DNA of 64,000 nt, taken from Cephalotrichum gorgonifer. Lineage: Eukaryota > Ascomycota > Sordariomycetes > Microascales > Microascaceae. Both the position numbers and the translations under genes were made by a program. The stretch covers positions 124,001 through 188,000 of the forward strand of contig ONZQ02000023.1 of the NCBI GenBank assembly GCA_900312665.1, read 5' to 3'. Of the stretch, positions 23,501-33,392 are shown in pieces. Each line of letters opens with the position of its first letter. Within the stretch, counting starts at the first letter, position 1. Below the pieces are notes generated by a model, which was given only the letters and a program-made list of their open reading frames with translations, was not told where the DNA came from and made no database searches.

Positions 23501-24584
23501 CCCGGCTAACACCCGAAACCTGCCACGCGCATTTTGCTTTTCTTGACACACACCTTGCTCGGTGTCAGCCCATCAAACTGAGACCAACCCTTATGATACC
23601 CATTGCAGAAAATAGGATTGAATTTGGGGCCTCACCCCGCGAGGAGCTGCATGAATGACTGGAATGGGCTTTGAGTGCACCTGCATCGCACCTCTTCTGA
23701 TTTGAGCATGTCGTGCCTTTGAATCTCTTGCCAGCTTATGATGGTGATGGCAGTCTCGCCCTAGGTACTCATACTTTGTGCATCTGCCAGAGCGTTAGGT
23801 GCTACATTTCCAATCCTTGATCCCTTTCTCCTGTCCTTGGAGGGGCCCGTCTACCCCCCTCTCCTTCCGAGTTTGAGGTGTCATACAGGTATTCCACGTA
23901 GGGTACTCAGTCGACGCGGGCGCCAATGTGCATACAACAAAGCCACGAGTCCCGTATTACTATCTTCCCATTGGTGTAATAGTCACCATTGGCATTGATG
24001 ATTTTTGCTGGGAGCTCGGCCTTACCAAGCCCTGCAGGGGTAGGTGAAGGAGACAAGGGCGACAAGGGTGGGCATTGCAATTGAATTGCATTGTGCCGGT
24101 GTGGGTGCCATTGCTCGCTGACGCCGTCCCAACTCCAAAGTACCCCTGCAAGCTCCAATTCCCAGCCTCACAGAATCGTCATTTTCCATCGGTCCATTGC
24201 ACCTGGGAACTCGTCCTATCGCAATCCAGGGCTCCAAGCCACCCTCTTTATTTTACTCGTACCTCACCCACCTCCGGCCAGATATCTTCCTATACCCTCC
24301 TGTCTCACTTGCCCACCACTCGCATGTGTTCCCTTCGCATTGGCTGTGATGGGAGCTTGCATTCGCCTGCCGCCCAGTCTCCACCGTCATTAGTCGAGAC
24401 CTGACCGAGCCCAATCGCAGCAGACGCACACAGCCCAGCTGCCCTACTCCCGCGCTCGATTCCACACTGACTCCTGCCGCCCGGGACAGACATACCGGAC
24501 GTACGACCAGTCCCACCGCTCTTCGCACCCCTCGGCACATTGAAGACGGGAGAGAGGGCAGTGGCCCACCTCCCCATTCTCGCC
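20594..24584. other. 4-kb gene-free region between divergent genes
   Basis: The longest stretch without a convincing gene. Many short ORFs on both strands, none with motifs or protein-like composition. It contains one TACGGAGTA motif with imperfect dyad at 21804 and becomes pyrimidine rich toward 24584. I could not recognise SRP, RNase P, snRNA or tRNA signatures. It must include the promoters of kexin and of the PhoD-like gene. Confidence 0.5.
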
Positions 24585-25532
24585 ATGTCGGCTCCGTATT
24601 GGGGTAAGCTTCCTGCTACTAAGCCGACCACAGCTCCCGTGAGGCAGGACCGCCACTCGGGTGACTACAGCCGCGCCGTAGGTCAGGGAGCTTTTGACGA
24701 CCAGCCCCGTCAACGACCCCAGCGCATCTCCGTCCAGACGACAAATACCGAAGCGCCCACCGAGTCTACCTTCAGCCCCTTCGACTCACCTACAGCCTCG
24801 AGCTTCCTCGGCCAGGGTCTAGCTCCCAGGCCCCCTTCATATCAACACTCTACCCCAGACTACCCCCCAGACATCGCCGACAAGCGAGACTATCGCAGAG
24901 CGCGGACGCGAGACGACATTGAGGATTTCGACATGTCCGTTCCCGTTGCGCCCCCCGCAGCTCCCGAGGTCCCTAGAGCCCCGCCGCTGAGCTACCGTGG
25001 TCGATATAGCAACAATAGCACGCCCGACCCTTACGCCGCCGCAGCGGCCGCCGTCGCCTCCGTCTCGCGAGCAGCCAGGGCGTCCGCCTCGCCGCCGGTA
25101 ATCCCCATGGACAGACCGATGGAATCCCTGAACGCGAGACCCCGGCGCGACGACGAACGCGCCTACTTCTCGACCGAACACAACCGGGAGAGTGTGGAGC
25201 TCGGCGCCAGCCCGCGGATCGCCGGCGAAGTTCCCCTGCAGCAAGTGAGGAAGGGGAGCGTGAGGGAGGTCACCACCACTGGCAGGAGCTTTCCGCTAGA
25301 CACATCCAACCAGCCCAGGAAGGCCTCAGCGACGTTGCAGGCAGACCGTCCCAGAAAGTTTGCAGACGACCGATCACCGCTCCAGAAGCTTGAGCTGACC
25401 CTCGACAGCATAACTAAGGAGGAGAAGCGAGCCAAGGTCGAAGCCGCCGAACGACGCGCCCGCGAAAGGGCTGCGAGAGCTGCCGACGCCGCCAAGCAGT
25501 CCCCCGCAGCCCCGCAACAGCAACAGCAGCAG

Positions 25533-25564
<32 letters not shown>

Positions 25565-28500
25565 GCAACAACGGCAACAACGGCAACAGCATCAGCCGCA
25601 GAATCAAGTGCGGTTTAAAGAGAGGAGCGTATCGGGGACTTCTACCCAAGATCAGGCGACACCTCCGCGACGGCAACCCCCTTCTCGATCTATCGAACCA
25701 CCCGCAGTAACTCACAGAGGCCCCTTGTCTCAACACCCACCCGAGGAAACCAGACACCATCAAGACCCGGCCCCGGGCAGAAACACGATCGCCGCTCCCC
25801 TTGCCCCCGCTGAACCTGCGGGTCAAGTGCCGGCGCCAGCTCCTGCGCCAGCTCCCGCAGTTCTTCCTGCGGAGGAACCGCCAAGGCCTTCAGGCGGAGG
25901 CAATATGGGGCTCCCAAAGCGCAATCTTAGCTTCCGTGAGCGAGCCGCGCAACGGGATATTAAACCTCCCCTCGGTCTCGATGCCGAGTCTCCGGCGGCC
26001 TCCCCGGCCGTCCCCCCTCCGTCAAAGGGCGGGTTTTCTCTTACTCGGAGCAACAGCAATAAGTTGCGGAAAGACCCACCAGGCGACCCTTGGTATCGTC
26101 TTCGGCTTGAAGCTCAGAATGCCGCACCCCAAGACCATCTTCCTCCCCAACCCCAACCCCTACCCCCTAACGCCATGAATGGCCACTCCGTCGCTCGTGG
26201 TCACCCGCCGAGGATGGAACCTCCCCAGGCTCACCATGCCGAGGCCCTCCTCGCTCCAGCACCCGAAGTCAGACGTACCCGCCCGGATACCCGCCCGGAT
26301 ACCCACCTCGATACCCAGAGGGCATTCGTTAGCCCGCCCGCCCCGCAGCCCCCGACTGGTATAAGGAGGAGTGCCACAGAACCCATCCCCTCCACCACTC
26401 AGACGACAGTCACCTTTGACGACGACCTTACGATTCATAGAGGTCCTGCGACTGACGGCGATTCTCGCGGGTCAGACGCGGATTTCCGCCACAATCTCAC
26501 TCCCGGAGACGGGCTCTACCTGCCGCCCAAGTTCCTCGATGAATGGAGGCAGGCCACTGTCGGGTCGCTTGGGGGTACATTGCTCAACCTCCAGGAAGAG
26601 ACCGCGGCCCCGGCTGCCGCCGCTACCGACAGTGATAGGAACAAGGCTTGGTGGGAAAATAGTAGACCTAGACAGAAGAGCATCTCGTCGCGCCCACGAA
26701 AGGCGGAGGCCTTTGACGGCGAATATGCGGAGACTAATGGTCAGTGGTCCACAACAAAAGGTCAGACCCTCACTCTTACTAACGCCTCCCCAGGCCCAAC
26801 AAGGTTCAAGCCGCCGCTGTATCTAGAATGCGGCCCCTTTTTGCGCTACTGCGGCATCCGTCGCGACCTGGCGGCGATATCGGCCAGGAACCCCACGGTT
26901 GTGGAGCGGGAGATATGGAGAGGTAGCATTATGATCGTCACCCGGGACTCAGACTCCTCCTACGATATAGCTCCAACACTGAGGTTGTTTGTACAACCTC
27001 TGGAATTACTACCTCCACCTCCCGTAGAAGTGGACGGCGATCTCTCGCCCGAGTATGTTGATCCGATCGCCGGTCACCCGAAACTCGGCCGTCGGGGTGA
27101 GACCCTCTACGTCCGCCCCGTGGAGCACCTCGAGGAGGGCAAAGACCTCTCCCGCAATGAGACCGACGAGGGCCTATACGAGGCATCAAGGAGTCCGCCG
27201 GACGTGCTCCTGCCCAAGGGCGTGACTGAGCTCCCCGGTTCGTACGCCAGCCGGTACAGCCGAATCGAGGTTGACGGCGAGAAGGTGGCCAAGTACAAGG
27301 ACATCAGGGGCTTCCGCCTACACGTCGAGAGGGGGTACACATTCTGGCGCTTCAACATCGAAATTGAGCTCGCCGAGAGGCAGCAGCGCATCGCCTACCG
27401 CATCAACCGGGGCCCGGCACTAGGGTTCTGGGTGCCAGCGAAGGCCACGCCAATGAACATCATGTTCCACAGCGGCAACGGCTTTGGTCTCAACGCCGGA
27501 GTGACGGACGACTTCAGTGGGCCAGATCCCCTCTGGCGGGACGTACTCAACACCCACCAGACACAACCGTTCCATGTCATGGTCGGGGGCGGCGGGCAGA
27601 TCTTCAATGACGCCGTCGTCGACGAGTGTACGTTGTTCCGGCGGTGGTCTGGGCTCAAGAACGAGGGTCAAAAGTACACAGCGCCCTTCCTGCCCGAGCT
27701 CCAGGACGAGCTGGAGAGCTTCTACCTGCGCCAATACCTCACGTGGTTCTCTCAGGGTCTCTTCTCCCTGGCGGCCTCGCAGATTCCTATGGTCAACATG
27801 TATGATGATCACGAGATACTAGATGGGTACGGCTCCTACCCGCGCCGCGTCATGAACTCCCCCGTCTTTGGCGGCCTCGGCGCGATCGCGTTCAAGTACT
27901 ATATGCTCTTCCAGCACCAGAGCGTCGTGGATGAGACGGAAACCTCGGAGTCGAGCTGGATCCTCGGTGTCAATCCCGGTCCGTACATCAAGGAGCAAAG
28001 CCGCAGCCTTTTCGTGGACCTGGGGACGGATGTGTCATTAGTGGCGGTGGACTGCCGCACAGAGCGGACAGAGCTCGACGTCGTGACCGAGGCTACTTGG
28101 GAGAAGATCGTGGACCGGTGTTACAAAGACGTTAAGACCGGGACTACAAAACATCTGCTAGTCGTCCTGCCTGTTCCCATCGCCTATCCGAGACTAGTTT
28201 GGTTGGAGAAGACGTAAGTGCCTCTAGGTACGGCTTTCCTAATGATACTCGTGCTAACAATGTTTAGTTTGGGCTCTCGGTTAATGAGCCCGTTTAAACG
28301 GCTGGGAAGATCGGGCGTGCTTGGGAATACCATGCATCAGATCGAAGGGGACGGCGAGATACGGGACGATCTTAACGACCACTGGACATCTAATAACCGC
28401 AAGGGGGAACGACGGGACATCATCGAACAGCTACAGGATCTCGCAGCCATCAAGTCGGTGCGGGTGACCATCCTCAGGTATGTCCGACTCACGTCACCCT

Positions 28501-29915
28501 TCAGCGTGTAATATCTTAGCATCGTTATTAACTCTCTTAGTGGCGACGTCAACCTGGCCGCCGTAGGCCAGTTCTATTCTCACCCGCGGTTCCAGCTCCC
28601 CAAGCACAAGGACTACAGGTATATGCTCAACGTTATCGCCTCGCCGATGGTGAACTGTCCGCCTCCGAATCTCATGGTGGACATGCTCAACAAGCGCAAC
28701 AAAATTCACCACTTCGACAAAGACACCGAGGAGGACATGATACCTGTATTCCATTCCGGAGTCGACGGGAGGCCCCGCAACAACAAGCGCCTACTGCCCC
28801 ATCGAAACTGGTGCTCCATCCGCACGTGGACGCCCGGCAACACGCCGCCCTCGACGCCCACCCCGTCTGTACACGAGAGGGCCTCCAGCCCACCCCCGAG
28901 TCGGGCTGGCAGCCTTCTTCGGCGCTTGTCGAGGAGGAAGGACTCCGTGCGCCGCCATAACTCGTCCCGGGATGTTTCGAGACCACCGCTCTCGGCCTCG
29001 GCCTCGGCATCTGGGGGCCTTTTCCGATCGTTCTCGCGGCGGAGCTCGAACGATACGAATAGACCGCCACCCACGGCGTCATCCGGGAAGCTCACTCGGT
29101 CACTTTCCGCAAGGAATGCCGACTTCAGCCCCCGGCGACTCGTTGGTCTGGGCAAGCCCCAGCCCCAGCCCCAGCCCCTGGACCCGTATGGCACCCCGCC
29201 CATGAATGGCAACGGTAACGGCAATGGCCACGGCCCGCGGTGGGTCGAAGAGACAGACCCGTACCAGTATTACGACGCCGGCCTCCCCCCTGCCACGCCA
29301 AGGAGTAGACTCCGCGGCGGAGGTGACCGTGAGTACGAGCTGGGCGATGAGGCCCTCTTCACCGCCCGCTCCGTCCGCCCAGTGGCGCAGTCGTCGGGGC
29401 CCTCGTCCTCCAACAACCCCGACGACTTCGTGCCCAAGCCGTTCCACCGCACGCCGACGGGTCTCTCAATCAAGCAGCGCAAACGCGCGGACGACTTCGC
29501 GGTCGACCTCCAGGGGGGCCTAGACATATGCCTCAACGTGGAGGTGAACCCTCTGGACCCGGCGGGAATAACGGTGCCATATAGGCTCCTGGTCCCGCGG
29601 CTGTTCCATGACGAGGATGATGATAAGAAACATGGTGCCATGCTTGCGGCCGAGGCGCCTGCACCCGAAAAGGGGTTTAAGAGGTTTTTGAGCTTTAGAA
29701 AGAAAGGGGGCTCGGTGAGGGCGCAGGGGCAAGTTCAAGGGCAGGAACAGGTGCAGGTGGAGACCCCGCCAATGGGGGAGTACCAGACATATTCACCACA
29801 GCAGCCGCAGCCGCAGCCGCACTCGCACTCACATTCGCAACCACAACAGCGGCAGCAGCGGCAGGAGCACTATGTACAGGAACACGAGTATTACGACGAT
29901 GGCGAGTGGCGGTGA
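24585..29915 (+). CDS. Large PhoD-like metallophosphatase-domain protein
   Basis: Four exons: 24585-26739, 26794-28213, 28268-28477 and 28541-29915, giving 1719 residues. Start ATG 24585 (MSAPYWGKLP). The first ~700 residues are disordered, with a polyglutamine run near residues 311-330 and several proline-rich stretches. The fungal PhoD-like core spans roughly residues 725-1330: FKPPLYLECGPFLRYCG, HVMVGGGGQIFND (~978), NMYDDHEILDGYGSYP (~1053), FKYYMLFQHQ and SGDVNLAAVGQFYS (~1262). A second disordered region with KR-rich and S/P-rich segments ends the protein. The closest canonical forms, as I remember them, read GGGDQIYND, DDHD and SGDVHL, so three likely metal-site positions are changed here; catalysis is therefore uncertain. 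The first intron (54 nt, donor GTCAGT, branch CTAAC) has no stop and could be read through; splicing is inferred from the conserved NGPTRFKPPL join. Confidence 0.85.
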
Positions 29916-30787
29916 CGAGCGTCTTGGTTTTGCTTCTTGCTTCTCTTGCTCGGGTTTGGATGGGAAAAGGCATACACGGGGATATACACTGCGTTTCTGT
30001 TCACAGCGTTTCTTGACTTAGGAAAAAGGGAGGCTGGTCTTGCTATACATACGATGTGACCGCTCCATGGGATTTAGTTTGGTTTTCTTGCTTTGGATTC
30101 TGTTTCTCGAGTAGGTGGAGCGAATGGGTGGGGGGAAGAAGTAGATATGGTTTATCTGAATGTGGCTGGACAAAACTGAATAGAAGAGGAAGCCGAAGTC
30201 TAGCCCCCCCCTTTTTCTCCGTTCTTTTCTTCTTTTTCAAAAATGATTGGGGATACTGTTATTACTTCTTAAGCTTACGGACCTGGTGGTATGACGAGTA
30301 CAAGCAGTTGCTGGGACGCGAATGGCGCAATGTTATTAAACAAAGCGACGGGTATTCAATAGAGTTTGGGAGCTTTTCCCTGCATGGCAAGGTCATCCCC
30401 CCTGTGTATCGATTGTCAATGTCCAGTAGCCTTTTTCGTTTATCATTACTATGTTCTTCAATCTGGAAAGGACAGTCGTCAGCTTCTAGAAGGGACAAAT
30501 GCAACTTTGGATGATGCCATACCTTGGAAGACAAGCTCTAGGTGCCGAAGCTTGCGGTGACCAGCCCGTCATGGCCCGTAAACTCGGCGCGGGGTTATCC
30601 TAGTAAACCCAGTTGTTTCTCTCCACACGGCCACATGAGTAGCCTAGGCGGACCAATAGTTATCGGGATCCCGTTCTAACCTCAATCTACCAGTATCCCA
30701 GGCGCTCAAGAGTAGACACACCGCACGCTAAGTCCCTCAGGTCGAAAAAAAAATAAAGAGGGCACCCATTTTCCTCGCTTTCCCCTT
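29916..30787. other. Convergent intergenic region
   Basis: 0.87 kb between the 3' ends of the PhoD-like gene (+) and Y14 (-). T-rich runs near 30220-30240 and A-rich runs near 30745-30757 may belong to 3' ends. Nothing else seen. Confidence 0.5.
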
Positions 30788-31387
30788 TCACAGAATGTCT
30801 GCCTCCCTCCCTGACTCCGGCTCCGCCTGCTTCTCCGGCTCCCGCTCCGGGGTCCTACTCCTGCTCCTTCGCCGCCCGCCCCTGCCCCCGCGGCTCGGCT
30901 TGCCGGGGGGAGGCCTCACAAAGGCAAAGTCCACCCCGATAGTCTGGTCGAGGAACTTGGTCCCGTTCGCGCCGTCGATGGCCGCCCTGGCTTCCTGTAG
31001 CGTCGCGTATTCGAGGAGGGCGTATCCCTAACTCAGTCAGTGTTCTGTTTCTGCCCCTAAAACCCCATGAAGAGCTGCCGGCAAGTACTGTGATCTCCCC
31101 AGAGATCCAGGGTAGGAACGTACCTTGACGTATCCGCTCCGTCGGTCTAGGTTCAGATGCAAGTTCTTAATCTCCCCGTACTCTCCAAACCGGTCCTGAA
31201 CAGCCTCCTCGTCCGCCTCTTCGTGGACGTTCGTCACGACCAGGATCCACCCCTCCACGCTGCGCACCGCCTTTGCGCCCAGCTGTGTTTGCATGCCGTC
31301 CTGGGCCCCGCCGTCGGGCTGCATATCTACGTCGGCCTGGGCATCTACCTCAGGCTGGGTGTCGATCTCCATCTCTGTGTCGGCCAT
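30788..31387 (-). CDS. RNA-binding protein Y14/RBM8A, exon-junction complex
   Basis: Two exons on the minus strand, 31387-31124 and 31027-30788, giving 167 residues. ATG at 31387 opens MADTEMEIDTQPEVD, an acidic N-terminus. One RRM follows: RNP2 as GWILVVTNVH near residue 54 and RNP1 as GYALLEYA, which is assembled across the splice junction (SGYVK-GYALLEYATLQ). The helix after it reads EEADEEAVQDRFGEYGEIKNLHLN, characteristic of Y14, and the tail is RG/RS-rich (RGGRGGRRRRSRSRTPERE). Y14 pairs with Mago in the exon-junction complex on spliced mRNA, acting in nuclear mRNA quality control and localisation. The 96-nt intron has donor GTACGT. A 20-N gap begins 9 bases upstream of the start, so the promoter and leader are incomplete. 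The start is supported by composition only. Confidence 0.9.
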
Positions 31388-31395
31388 CGTGAGTA

Positions 31396-31415
31396 NNNNN
31401 NNNNNNNNNNNNNNN
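31396..31415. other. Assembly gap (20 N)
   Basis: Twenty N bases directly upstream of the Y14 start codon. True size is unknown because 20 is likely a placeholder. Confidence 0.95.
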
Positions 31416-31560
31416 CTGTAGGCCAAAAAATAAAGTCAATTATACTAAAAATACACCCCCAATCCCAGAATCGCCAGATATGCCAAATCCGAACCCAACC
31501 AATGTCATCCCATATCCCAGCCAGCCCTATGAATCTCACTCCACATCCGAAGGATCCTCC

Positions 31561-32786
31561 TTAAGCGTCCCGCCACTCATCACCGCCTCTAACACCGCTC
31601 GCCTCCCCGTTCGTGCCTGGATAGGGGCCGGGAAGGGGCGAGTCCTCATCTTCATCGTCTAGTGCCTTGGCGAGGTCATCGGGATCCTGCATCTTCGCAT
31701 CCGGGTCGATGGGTTCATTGAGGTCATCGGAGTCGTGCCTGTTAAGCGGCTCACGCTCGAAAACATCCTCGTCGGCGGAGACAGAGATGCCGCGCGATCC
31801 CCACTTCGGACGAGCAGATCGGCCCGGCTGCTCGTGACCGTCATCACCAAGTGTCGGAGCGGACTCCTCATCCTCATCCGTTTCGACGCGCACGTTGTTG
31901 CCAATGATATGACCGATAAACCACCCCCGCTGATAGTCTTGCGCATCAACGATACCGCCGTTCCGCAACCTAACGCGAGGCCGGGTGTAGTAGCACTATA
32001 AAGTAACGTTAGCAGACGGATCCTTGCAACTTTATAGGCATCAAAGAGGCGCCGGTGTCATACCCAGAAGAAGTCGATAAAGAAGGCGATCTGGATGACG
32101 CCAAAGATGACCGACACGGCGTTAGGAGCCCTGCCGTTAGGGTCAAGGCCTCGCCAGATCCAGTTCAGAACGTAGAGGAAGCGATACAGCCCAAGCGTGG
32201 CAAGGTAGTACGAATTGATGACGGTAGGCACCGAAGTCTGTCGGAGGAGTACCAGCTGAGGGAGGACGCAGACGGACTCGAGGACCTCCGAAAAGTCCCA
32301 CAGCCACTGGGTGAAGTCCCAGTATTTTTCGAAAATCAACATGACGAACGGCGAGAGAACGAGGGACCCGCCTAATATGATGGTACCGATTTTCCAAGAT
32401 ATCTCCCGCTCCCTCGTCCTGGGGAAGACCCATTGCATGATGGCGATGATGTATAGCGACGAGGTTATGTAGAAGCACTTGAAGAAGAAGTTCCACCGCA
32501 CCGGCTCGTAGAGGATGTCGATGTAGCGCGTGCAAAAAACGACGGCGTAGAGTATCTGGGTTATGAGCGAGACACCTGAGGCTGGGTTAGAAGGCTGATG
32601 ATCTCCACGGATAGGGCATGACGAGTCCTCAAACCTTCAGCGCTGCGGTTGCGATGGATGGAAAACATCAGGATCGCCTTGGACGAGAGGTGGGAGATGT
32701 CTCCCGCATAGCGGAAGATCTAAACCGGGTCAGTAAGAGTAAGTACATATCAAATTCAAGCCACCCACATTCCAACTGCTGCTCAT
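31561..32786 (-). CDS. erd2: ER lumen protein-retaining receptor Erd2 with long acidic tail
   Basis: Four exons on the minus strand: 32786-32769, 32719-32635, 32575-32064 and 31995-31561, giving 349 residues. Joins restore MSSSWN-IFRYAGDISHLSSKAIL, NRSAE-GVSLITQILYAVVF and IDFFW-CYYTRPRVRLRNGG. The seven-helix Erd2 fold is evident: GDISHLSSKAILMF, SIHRNRSAEGVSL, CTRYIDILYEP, and LVLLRQTSVPTVINSYYLATLGLYR. The receptor retrieves HDEL-type ER residents from the Golgi by COPI vesicles. Yeast and animal Erd2 end soon after the last helix (about 210-220 residues); here about 130 acidic residues follow (ETDEDEESAPTLGDD, LDDEDEDSPLPG). The first coding exon is only 18 nt and its intron 49 nt, so the extreme N-terminus is the least certain part. 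Divergent from Ame1. Confidence 0.88.
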
Positions 32787-33392
32787 CACTGCGGTGTTGC
32801 CTTCCGAGTTCCGTTATTCAAAGGAAACTGGCGATTGTCTGCGTCGAGCAAGGTCGGGATATTGGCCGTAGTAGCTAGGCGTGGCTGGACCGACTGGGGA
32901 GCTTAAGATCTCGCAGCAACAGCAGGCAGACTCACGCGTCCGCCGCACAAGTATAGTTGTTTGAATGGTCAAGATGTCGCAGAGGACAGCTAGCCATCCA
33001 AGTGAGCCAGGTTGATATATCGAAATAGCACCGGTGCCGGGTGGGCGACGGGCACTCAAAATCCACGAGATAGACCTGTGTATCGTCAGTGATGGGGTTG
33101 GGAGCCTGGGAGAACGAGACGAACTACGTAATACTGGTGCGTAACGGAGCTGAGCTCCAGGACGGATTAGTCATTTAGGTGAGTGTTTAGGTGGCGAGGG
33201 CGAAACAGCTCCGTACCATGTACTCCGTAATATAATTACTGTATACACCGTCCGATGTGGGACGCGCCGGCTCACGCGTCTGAGCAAACGAACTTACCTC
33301 AATGGCGGGGTGAAACGAGCATAATGAACCCTCAATAGTCACTTTCGCATAGGGATTTCAGGATACAGCTGAAGGCAGAATAAGCCGCTCTC
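32787..33392. other. Divergent intergenic region Erd2/Ame1
   Basis: 0.6 kb shared upstream region of two divergent genes. It contains the TACTCCGTA motif at 33221 and AT-rich sequence just after it. No ORF of note. Confidence 0.5.
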
